Shown here: in pieces, positions 7,499 through 14,503 of the stretch
Layout of the letters: each line of letters begins with the position of its first letter
How positions within the stretch are numbered: position 1 is the first letter of the stretch
Assembly (NCBI GenBank): GCA_030631875.1
Contig: DAOVKH010000008.1
Location: forward strand, 1 to 15,339
Direction of reading: 5' to 3'
Source of the DNA: Deltaproteobacteria bacterium
GTDB lineage: Bacteria; Desulfobacterota; GWC2-55-46; DRQE01
DNA length: 15,339 nucleotides
Translations under genes and position numbers: made by a program
Notes under the pieces: model-generated
Seen by the model: only the letters and a program-made list of their open reading frames with translations
The model's database searches: none
Told to the model about the DNA's origin: nothing

Positions 7499-8198
7499 AC
7501 AAATTGCAATCACACTCGACATGGATTGGGTGCCGGACGAGGTTATCGAAGACTCCCTTGAACTGCTCGCCAAGCATAGTATACGAGCAACACTCTTCAT
7601 GACTAACTCCACCACGCTCGACCTGGATGGGCATGAATTGGCCATCCACCCGAACTTCTCTACTACGGATATAGAAAGGCATATAGAGGAACGCCTCAAC
7701 GACTTCCCCGAGGCCAAAGGTACGCGCTCGCATTCGCTTTTTTTTACCGAACATCTCCGCGCGCTCTATGCCCGTTATGGCATTGAGTACCAAAGTAACG
7801 TCATGATGTACCTCCAGAAGAGGATCAACCCATTATGGATGTCGAGAACAACACTGGAGATTCCCTTATACTGGATGGACAGCTTTTATATTGAGATGGA
7901 AGGGACTCCTGATTTTTCCATAAGAGAACTCAAGCTTAATGAAGAAGGTCTGAAGGTATTTTGTTTTCATCCTATACATATATTTCTTAATACTCAGAGC
8001 CAGAAATGTTACACCACAGCAAAAGAACACTATAACGACGCAGAGACACTTCTAACGATGCGTAATACAAAAGTACGCGGAATAAGAGACATATTTTTAG
8101 AACTCTTATCTTATATTGAGTCCAACGATATCCAGACCAAAGGGCTACTTGAGATTAAAGACGACTTTACCGACGGCAGCGAGTATAAAGGAATATAG
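7491..8198 (+). CDS. Polysaccharide deacetylase-like protein, possibly WbmS family
   Basis: A 235-residue protein with the layout of the NodB/polysaccharide deacetylase superfamily. ITLDMDWVPD (7-16) would be motif 1, with D10 and D12; HELAIHPNF (48-56) supplies two histidines, H48 and H53, matching the metal-binding motif 2; TRSHSL (78-83) resembles the motif 3 region; and CFHPIHIF (158-165) carries late histidines. This pattern recalls proteins annotated as the WbmS family, named from the Bordetella O-antigen locus. It has no signal peptide, so it probably acts in the cytoplasm on a nucleotide- or lipid-linked sugar. ATG 7491 lies within the end of the SDR gene (eight-base overlap), with GGAG at 7477-7480 upstream. 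Catalysis of deacetylation is not proven by the motifs. Confidence 0.7.
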   Translation: MDRQIAITLDMDWVPDEVIEDSLELLAKHSIRATLFMTNSTTLDLDGHELAIHPNFSTTDIERHIEERLNDFPEAKGTRSHSLFFTEHLRALYARYGIEYQSNVMMYLQKRINPLWMSRTTLEIPLYWMDSFYIEMEGTPDFSIRELKLNEEGLKVFCFHPIHIFLNTQSQKCYTTAKEHYNDAETLLTMRNTKVRGIRDIFLELLSYIESNDIQTKGLLEIKDDFTDGSEYKGI

Positions 8199-8242
8199 GC
8201 TGTACCGGTAGCAAGCCTAAGGAAGAACAGGAGAGCAGGAAT

Positions 8243-9688
8243 ATGCGCGTAATACTGATAAATCCTCCTCAGCCCGAAGAGGATCTAAAGTCGGCCTTCA
8301 GCAAAGGCACAGGTTTCATCTTACCATATAACCTGTTGAGCCTCGGAACCTACCTGAAACAACACGGTGTGGAGGTGGATATAGTGGACTGCGTCGCAGA
8401 GGGCATCTCATTAGAGCGCATAGCAGAGATAGTCAGGACGAAAGGATATGACCTCGCCGGAGTTACAGGTTTTACCTTCTCCATACCCAGAGCATACAAA
8501 GTGGCAGAGGTAATAAAAAGAGACTCTCCAAAGACAACGGTGGTCTTGGGCGGCATACATGCCACGGTTGCGCATAGGCAAACCCTTGAGGAGTGCCGAT
8601 CTTGCGACTTCGTAATTGCAGGCGAAGGTGAGAAGGTCCTGCTAATGCTCGTGAAGGCGATAAAGAAGAACAAGGGATTTGACGAAATACCAAACTTAGC
8701 CTATAGAGATAAAAACTCGATGGTAAAGATATCTACGGCTTCTCCGCTATCCCCTGTTGATGTCAAGGAACTTCCCATTCCGGACTATTCACTACTACAG
8801 ATGCAGCTCTATGTGCCTCACTCCGGCAACTACAAGATCCTGCCCACCTACAGTTTCTACACCAGTCGAGGGTGCCCCTTCTCATGCTCGTTTTGCTCGG
8901 CAAATATCGTTATGGGGAAAAAGGTCAGATATAAAGACATAGACAAAACCTTCGAAGAGCTAAAAGTCCTGGTAGATGACTATGGCGCAAAGGGACTCAT
9001 AATACAAGACTCCACCTTTACACTGAACAAAAAATGGGTAACCGAGTTCTGCAACCGCATGATAGACGAGGATCTCCGACTGGTTTGGAGAGCCAATACG
9101 AGGGTCGACAGGATAGATCAGGACCTTCTGCGAATAATGAAGAAAGCCGGTTGCCACAGGGTTAATGTTGGTTTTGAGTCAGGGAACCAGGACACCTTAG
9201 ACTTCCTAAACAAGAAAACTACAATAGAACAAAACCTGAAAGCGGCAAAAATGGTCACAGATGAAGGGCTGGAACTTGGGGCTTCCTTCATTATAGGGGT
9301 TCCGAACGAAGGTATGGATCACGTCTTGAATACAATAAAGTTCGCCAAAAGCATCGGCTCCAAATTCACGCAGTTCTATCTGCCTGTTCCATATCCGGGC
9401 ACTAAGTTAAGGGCACTGTGCCAAGACGGCTTAAGAGAAGGTGCCTCGTGGCATGACTACAGCTCAAGAGACTTCACGAATGCCGTCTATATAAACAAAA
9501 ACTTCGATCCTGAGGTCTTTAAAAAACTTCCGGCCTTTGCCTTTCAAAGATACTACTGTAACTTTCAATCGGTAAAACGAATTATCTTCTCCATAAAAAG
9601 CATTGACGAGCTCAAGGATGGTATCGGAATACTGAAGAATATCTTTAAAAAATGGCGAAATCCAGTATCCATAGAAACAAGTAGGTGA
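8243..9688 (+). CDS. B12-binding-domain radical SAM protein
   Basis: A 481-residue enzyme with an N-terminal cobalamin-binding Rossmann-type domain (residues 1 to about 145; MRVILINPPQPEE, VVLGGIHAT at 100-108, AGEGE at 126-130) followed by a radical SAM core with C211-x3-C215-x2-C218 (SRGCPFSCSFC). The C-terminal segment around FAFQRYYCNFQSVKRI resembles the tail of the BchE/B12 methylase group. Members of this class methylate unactivated carbons or phosphorus, or do other radical chemistry; the typical DxHxxG B12-ligand motif is not present, which is common in this group. AGGAGAGCAGGA (8229-8240) precedes ATG 8243. Two methyltransferase genes flank the region, so C-methylation or another modification of a glycan is plausible but unproven; a lipid substrate is an alternative. 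Confidence 0.9.
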   Translation: MRVILINPPQPEEDLKSAFSKGTGFILPYNLLSLGTYLKQHGVEVDIVDCVAEGISLERIAEIVRTKGYDLAGVTGFTFSIPRAYKVAEVIKRDSPKTTVVLGGIHATVAHRQTLEECRSCDFVIAGEGEKVLLMLVKAIKKNKGFDEIPNLAYRDKNSMVKISTASPLSPVDVKELPIPDYSLLQMQLYVPHSGNYKILPTYSFYTSRGCPFSCSFCSANIVMGKKVRYKDIDKTFEELKVLVDDYGAKGLIIQDSTFTLNKKWVTEFCNRMIDEDLRLVWRANTRVDRIDQDLLRIMKKAGCHRVNVGFESGNQDTLDFLNKKTTIEQNLKAAKMVTDEGLELGASFIIGVPNEGMDHVLNTIKFAKSIGSKFTQFYLPVPYPGTKLRALCQDGLREGASWHDYSSRDFTNAVYINKNFDPEVFKKLPAFAFQRYYCNFQSVKRIIFSIKSIDELKDGIGILKNIFKKWRNPVSIETSR

Positions 9689-9694
9689 TGATAT

Positions 9695-10483
9695 ATGACA
9701 AGAACAGAACACTGGGTTAATTTTTTAGATAAAACAGCTAAGCTCCTGCCTACAGAGCGTGACAGGGACTTCTTTCTGAGAGTATATAAGACCTCCGAAG
9801 ATGTCTACAGGAGACGTCTGCGCGGCATAGGTTTCCTCAATATGGAATCGGTCTTGGACGCAGGCTGTGGTTTTGGGCAATGGAGCATCGCCCTCGCGAG
9901 CCTTAACAAAGAAGTACACTCCGTCGAGCTTGATGCAGACCGCCTGAGAACGGCAAAGTGCGTCGCACAGGAGACCGGGGCAAAGAACATAACATTCATG
10001 CAGGGCAACATAGAAGAGATCGCGGCCAAAGACGAAAGCTTTGACGCTATCTTCTGCTACAGCGTCATCTACTACACGGACTTCAGGAAGACCTTGCGTG
10101 AGTTTTTTCGTCTTCTAAAACCCAAAGGCAAGCTTTACTTCAGCACAAACGGACTCGGTTGGTACATACACAATATCATAGACAAACCGTACCCTAGCGC
10201 AGACTTTGACCCGCGCCAAATAGCAATCGAGACAATAAAGAACTCATTTGAGTTCTTCCGTAAAGGGGACAAAACAGAACCGGGGTCTATCGTTATGCCG
10301 AGACACATAGTTATTGAAGCACTGGTCGAGGCAGGCTTCAATAAAATTATAGCCGATGGAGAAGGTAAGATAAACTCTGTTAAGGACGACGTCCCGCCCA
10401 TCTCTTTCTTCAAAGAGTCTTATTATGGAGAAGAGGGCGTCTATGAAATCTTGTGCGAAAAACAGGCTCTCAAGGGTACGTGA
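9695..10483 (+). CDS. Class I SAM-dependent methyltransferase
   Basis: A 262-residue methyltransferase. Motif I is VLDAGCGFG (53-61), the acidic ribose-binding region is VELD (77-80), and NIEEIAAKDESFDAIFCYSV (105-124) holds the motif IV region. FFRLLKPKGKLYFS (137-150) follows as the expected post-motif. It has no Trm112-like N-terminus, unlike the methyltransferase at 5482, so the two are distinct. AGGTGATG just upstream (from 9683) may serve as the ribosome site. It begins six bases after the B12 radical SAM gene and ends four bases before the sulfotransferase start, so it is probably co-translated with them. The methyl acceptor is unknown. Confidence 0.9.
   Translation: MTRTEHWVNFLDKTAKLLPTERDRDFFLRVYKTSEDVYRRRLRGIGFLNMESVLDAGCGFGQWSIALASLNKEVHSVELDADRLRTAKCVAQETGAKNITFMQGNIEEIAAKDESFDAIFCYSVIYYTDFRKTLREFFRLLKPKGKLYFSTNGLGWYIHNIIDKPYPSADFDPRQIAIETIKNSFEFFRKGDKTEPGSIVMPRHIVIEALVEAGFNKIIADGEGKINSVKDDVPPISFFKESYYGEEGVYEILCEKQALKGT
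10472..10476 (+). promoter_or_regulatory. Shine-Dalgarno that sets the sulfotransferase start
   Basis: AAGGG, eleven bases before ATG 10488. The in-frame upstream ATG at 10425 would add 21 basic residues lying inside the methyltransferase gene; starting at 10488 places the PAPS-binding loop at residues 8-16, as usual. Confidence 0.5.
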
Positions 10484-10487
10484 CTAT

Positions 10488-11300
10488 ATGACGAACATCT
10501 TTTTTATCATAGGGTGCGCCAGAAGCGGAACTACCGCTATCACAAAGATCCTGAGTACCGCTAACAACGCAGAACTCTACGTTGAAGAAACACCGAAGCT
10601 TTGTTTAGAAGCGAGAGATCTCTATAAGGGGGATCTCGAAAAAGCCGAAAAAGTTCTTAAAGAAGCGAAAGAAAAGCGTATTAAGGAAACCACGGGAAGA
10701 GGAATTATTTATGGGGATAAAAACCCCAACTATCTGCCATTCATTCCACACCTTGAGCTTCTATGGCAGCCGAAGTTCATCTTCATAGTAAGGGACGGAC
10801 GTGAGGTCGTCAGATCATTGATGGACTGGCACGAAATCTCAGAAGGGAATATATTTGGTATGAGTGAAGATGAGGAAGGCTCAACCATAACATCTCCTAA
10901 AGAGGATTGGTGGGATTACAGCCGCTTGAGACCTAATCCCGGTGAGCCTTACTCAGGACAATGGAAGACCCTCAGCCGTTTTGAAAAATGTTCTTGGTAT
11001 TGGAACAAGTTTAATCTTCTTATGTTAGATTACGCCTCTAAGCTTGACAAAGAGAGGTGGCGGCTAATAAATATAAATAAAACCACGGCCGAGGACTTTG
11101 AAGAAATCTTCGATTTTCTCGGCCTTAGAGGATTTAACATTGATAAAATTGATACCATGCTTAACACCTCTATTAACTCCGCTACGGATAGAGGCGGAAT
11201 ATCGAAAGAGTTCCCGCGTTGGGATAACTGGTCAGAAGAACAAACAAAGATCTTCGACAAACATAGCGGCGATTTAATGAAACGATTGGGGTTTTCATAA
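10488..11300 (+). CDS. Sulfotransferase family protein
   Basis: Predicted PAPS-dependent sulfotransferase, 270 residues. The 5'-phosphosulfate loop is GCARSGTTA (9-17), right after a hydrophobic strand (IFFII). GDKNPNYLPFI (76-86) matches the family's GDKTP-like segment. The 3'-phosphate site is IVRDGREVVRS (100-110) with R102 and S110. There is no signal peptide or membrane segment, so it likely works in the cytoplasm on a nucleotide-sugar, lipid-linked sugar or other small acceptor. Sulfation of a bacterial surface glycan is comparatively rare, which makes the neighbourhood noteworthy. It starts four bases after the methyltransferase stop and its stop is directly followed by the next ATG. 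PAPS-producing genes are not in the window. Sulfated lipids or peptides are alternative targets. Confidence 0.88.
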   Translation: MTNIFFIIGCARSGTTAITKILSTANNAELYVEETPKLCLEARDLYKGDLEKAEKVLKEAKEKRIKETTGRGIIYGDKNPNYLPFIPHLELLWQPKFIFIVRDGREVVRSLMDWHEISEGNIFGMSEDEEGSTITSPKEDWWDYSRLRPNPGEPYSGQWKTLSRFEKCSWYWNKFNLLMLDYASKLDKERWRLININKTTAEDFEEIFDFLGLRGFNIDKIDTMLNTSINSATDRGGISKEFPRWDNWSEEQTKIFDKHSGDLMKRLGFS

Positions 11301-12890
11301 ATGGAAGTACTATGGTATATACTTATATTGATGGCCTTTTCTTTTTTTTCAAGGCTTATATTCGGCATTGGGGATAGCACCGACGACTACAGTCACCTAT
11401 GGATGGTCAAGGAGCGTAACCGATACCGAGACCTGCGCCAGCACGAAGTCGTCAACACACCACTTAAAGGTATCAGAGGGTATCCACCGCTCGCCCACTT
11501 TTTAATAGGTTTTTTTCCGCGAAGGTACTGGATTCTTGCAGGGAAATTTCTCGTGGTCCTTTATGACTGCGCATCCGTCTTGATTGTATTCTGCTCCTCC
11601 TACTTCGTATTCAGAGATTTTTGGCACTTGGAGGTTGCCCCGACAGTGGGCGCATTCATTACAGCTTTATTGTATAGCAGCACGCCCATCTTATTCTCCG
11701 TGGAATCAAGGCTTAAATCAATCGGTGCCAGGACATTAGGAGGACTATTTTTCACCCTCTACATAGTATCCTTCGCGGCAGGCCATCTTTACTCATCTGC
11801 CTGGTTCTATCCGCCATGCGTCGTCTTGGTTCTCCTTACCTTCATTACTTCACAGTTCGCCACGCAAAACATAATATGGGTCTCGATCTTTCTCTCAATA
11901 ATAACGCTCTCTTTTCTGCCGCTTATACTGATTGCCTCCGGTCTTATGCTATTTCTACTTCCGATCTTCGACGGAAAAAAGATCTTATACCGTAAGTACT
12001 CACACTTTTATCATTGGTTCATACCTTATTTAAGAAAAAACAAGAAGAACTTCAACTTCGATCTCTACGGACGTAACAGCATTAAAGATCTACTCTTGCT
12101 TCCCTATCACGCGATACACAACCCGAGGAAGGCCTTTTTGACATTCTTCCATCAGAACTCCTTTTTAATAGCGGCCTATTCGCTACCCATTGTATGGGTA
12201 TTGCTCTATTTAACAGTACTCCACAAAAATGCACCTTCATTTCCGTCAGACTGGCTCTTGAACTACTCCTTTTATCTGATGATGGCGGCCTTGGCAGTAT
12301 TCATTCTGACGTCAACGCGACACCTTCTATTTCTCGGTGAAGCGGAAAGGTACTTTGAATACGCTTCCTTCCCCTTAAACCTGTTGGCGGTTTTCTTAAT
12401 CTTTAAATTTTCCACATCCCCGTTCCAGTTCTTTCTTGGAATTTTCATCATAAACGTTACGCTGGTCTGCATCCTCTTTATTGCAAGTAACATGAAGATC
12501 TTTCTCTCCAGGTGCTTCGAGGAGAAAGAACCCGATCTTTCGGAGCTGATAACCTTTATTAAGGAAATCGAGAAGCCTAAAATAATAACCTTGCCAACTA
12601 AATTCGCCTATACGCTCTCTCTTTTTGTGGATGATGAGGCTTCCTACTACTTTGACAATATCTGTCACTCAAGTAAGGGACTCGCCTACATGTTAGACGA
12701 GTATCTTGAATTGTATTACTTTATACCCTCCTTTGAGTTCTTTCATGAAAAATACGGCATCGACACATTCGTCTTCTCACTGAAATACCTTGAATCGTCA
12801 GAATCCAAAGGTGTGACTTATAACCTAAAAGAGCTTACTGAGGTTTTTGGTAACGATACCTATTGGGTTGGAAGGTACAAAAAGCAATAA
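11301..12890 (+). CDS. Polytopic membrane protein, candidate GT-C fold glycosyltransferase
   Basis: A 529-residue protein with many hydrophobic segments between about 1 and 410 and a mostly soluble C-terminal part (about 415-529). I do not recognise a named family. After the first membrane helix comes an acidic loop GDSTDDYSHLW (24-34; D25, D28, D29), and GYPPLAHFL (60-68) follows. An acidic motif in the first outer loop followed by a 'PPL' segment is the layout of GT-C enzymes of the PMT/ArnT/STT3 kind, which transfer sugars from polyprenyl-phosphate donors outside the membrane. SRLKSIGARTLGGLFF (136-151) also resembles that group. ATG 11301 directly follows the sulfotransferase stop. It is A+T-richer than the early genes. 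A Wzy-type polymerase is the other main possibility, though the early acidic loop fits GT-C better. Confidence 0.65.
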   Translation: MEVLWYILILMAFSFFSRLIFGIGDSTDDYSHLWMVKERNRYRDLRQHEVVNTPLKGIRGYPPLAHFLIGFFPRRYWILAGKFLVVLYDCASVLIVFCSSYFVFRDFWHLEVAPTVGAFITALLYSSTPILFSVESRLKSIGARTLGGLFFTLYIVSFAAGHLYSSAWFYPPCVVLVLLTFITSQFATQNIIWVSIFLSIITLSFLPLILIASGLMLFLLPIFDGKKILYRKYSHFYHWFIPYLRKNKKNFNFDLYGRNSIKDLLLLPYHAIHNPRKAFLTFFHQNSFLIAAYSLPIVWVLLYLTVLHKNAPSFPSDWLLNYSFYLMMAALAVFILTSTRHLLFLGEAERYFEYASFPLNLLAVFLIFKFSTSPFQFFLGIFIINVTLVCILFIASNMKIFLSRCFEEKEPDLSELITFIKEIEKPKIITLPTKFAYTLSLFVDDEASYYFDNICHSSKGLAYMLDEYLELYYFIPSFEFFHEKYGIDTFVFSLKYLESSESKGVTYNLKELTEVFGNDTYWVGRYKKQ

Positions 12891-12981
12891 TAAGGCCGGA
12901 TATACACGAGGAGAATAACCGAACAAATTAACTCTCTCCGATATTTAAACTTTATTAAGAAACTCTAACTATAAGAACCCT
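12891..12981 (+). other. Intergenic gap with unused Shine-Dalgarno-like site
   Basis: A 91-base A+T-rich gap. GAGGAG at 12908-12913 looks like a strong ribosome site, but no ATG, GTG or TTG follows at normal distance. The flippase ATG at 12982 has no clear Shine-Dalgarno of its own, while TATAAG at 12970-12975 sits six bases before that ATG and could be a -10 element for a leaderless message; no good -35 is seen. A promoter here is possible, not shown. Confidence 0.3.
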
Positions 12982-14472
12982 ATGACAGCCACCAATACCT
13001 ATAGCAATAAGCTCTACACCGAACTCGCAAAGGATCTCTTCCTCTACGGACTTCTGACCGGACTAACGGGGCTTGTCGGCCTTATACTGCTGCCAATATT
13101 CACCCGCATATTCTCTCAGGCCGAATATGGAATAATAGAGATCGTCGCGGTTGCGGCCAACCTCATAACGGTTGTTGCGTGCCTCTCTCTTGAGAGTGCC
13201 GTTGTGCGCTATCTGCCGCAGATAAAGGATGCCGCTGAGAGGAAGATCTACTTTTCTACTATCCTTGTCGTAGTCATCGCGGTCGCTGTTTTTCTGTTTC
13301 TGCTTTGCTTTATCCTATCGGAGCATATCTCCTCGCTCCTCTTTAAGGACGGACAATACGCCCTACTCATAACGCTCAGCGTAGCGGCGGCGGCTATAGC
13401 CGCGATAAGCGGTGTCGTCCAAATGGCACTCCGCGTTGAACGCAAGATATTTTACTTCAATGCCTTAAATATAATTCATATACTGCTCTACGGTGTTGTC
13501 TCACTGCTCCTGCACTATTATTTACACTTAGGGGTCTCTAGCGTCTTCTACGGCCTGCTCACCGCCGAAGTTATCCGACTTCTATGGGGGTTAACACTTA
13601 CGCGCCATCTCTTCTCCAAGAGACTGTCGCGCGAAGATCTTAAGATCTCTTTAAAATTCAGCCTTCCCTTACTTCCCGCCGTCTTGGCCACATGCGTAAA
13701 CAATCAACTCAGTCGTTTTGTAGTGCTATTCTTCATAGGCCTCTCAGGCGTGGCGATATTTGGAGCAACGGCCAAGATAGCACTGATCATTGTATTGCTT
13801 ACATCGGCTTTTTCTCAAGCATGGACCCCTTACGCATTGTCGCTATTGGATATGTCCGTAGAATCCCGCGACCTCTTTTACAGGAATATACTCAGCTACT
13901 ACATGGCCGGATTCTTATCGCTGGGTCTCTTGATAGTCGCACTGTCTCCTGAATTATTTAAAGTCCTAATCCCTGTTGAATACTACAGCGGGTATCTATT
14001 GGTTCCGTGGATTATAGGAGCATTTATAATACGCGCTTCCGGCAGTATCACGGCTATAGGTGTTTTAATATCAGAGAAGACTATCGCAAATCCGATAGCA
14101 GCGTGGATTGGAACCGTGATAAATATAACCGTGGGTATTACCTTGGCACACTTCTTTGGTATCGTGGGTGTCGTCATTGGTATCTTTATCGCGGAGATCG
14201 CCTTCACCGCGACACTATGGTTTTTTACAGCCAAACATACAGCAATCAGATTTAACATCCGTATATTCGCAGCCTCCATTATATGTTATATCTTTACATC
14301 TATAGCACTACTACTCATAACACAGCACCTTCAAGACGACCCTGCTCTCTACGTCTTAAAGTTTATTCTCCTTGTGATAGCAGCGTCCGTGCTTTTCTTT
14401 ATCTCAACGGACAAAACATCAAGGCGTACATTTTTCTCTACAATAAGAGACTTGCCCAAAACATACTTCTAA
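12982..14472 (+). CDS. Wzx-type polysaccharide flippase (MOP superfamily)
   Basis: Inner-membrane protein of 496 residues, expected to flip an undecaprenyl-linked oligosaccharide to the periplasmic face. The N-terminus LFLYGLLTGLTGLVGLILLP, followed by IFTRIFSQAEYG, is the classic opening of the PF01943/PF13440 polysaccharide biosynthesis family. About 12-14 hydrophobic segments run through the whole length. Its presence indicates a Wzx/Wzy-type or similar flippase route rather than an ABC exporter. The start is ATG 12982; a stop at 12946-12948 blocks further extension and no better start lies between. There is no clear ribosome site, so expression may rely on a leaderless transcript or weak initiation. 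A 31-base gap separates it from the second AsnB-like gene. Confidence 0.92.
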   Translation: MTATNTYSNKLYTELAKDLFLYGLLTGLTGLVGLILLPIFTRIFSQAEYGIIEIVAVAANLITVVACLSLESAVVRYLPQIKDAAERKIYFSTILVVVIAVAVFLFLLCFILSEHISSLLFKDGQYALLITLSVAAAAIAAISGVVQMALRVERKIFYFNALNIIHILLYGVVSLLLHYYLHLGVSSVFYGLLTAEVIRLLWGLTLTRHLFSKRLSREDLKISLKFSLPLLPAVLATCVNNQLSRFVVLFFIGLSGVAIFGATAKIALIIVLLTSAFSQAWTPYALSLLDMSVESRDLFYRNILSYYMAGFLSLGLLIVALSPELFKVLIPVEYYSGYLLVPWIIGAFIIRASGSITAIGVLISEKTIANPIAAWIGTVINITVGITLAHFFGIVGVVIGIFIAEIAFTATLWFFTAKHTAIRFNIRIFAASIICYIFTSIALLLITQHLQDDPALYVLKFILLVIAASVLFFISTDKTSRRTFFSTIRDLPKTYF

Positions 14473-14503
14473 GGGGCATCGCTATTCATAAGGACAAACT
14501 ACC

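Noticed and set aside
10425..10487. 21-residue basic N-terminal extension of the sulfotransferase
   Set aside because: It overlaps the methyltransferase C-terminus; ATG 10488 gives the standard distance to the PAPS loop.
13692..13952. Plus-strand second-frame ORF inside the flippase
   Set aside because: Overlaps a clear flippase frame; no domain, no separate ribosome site noticed.
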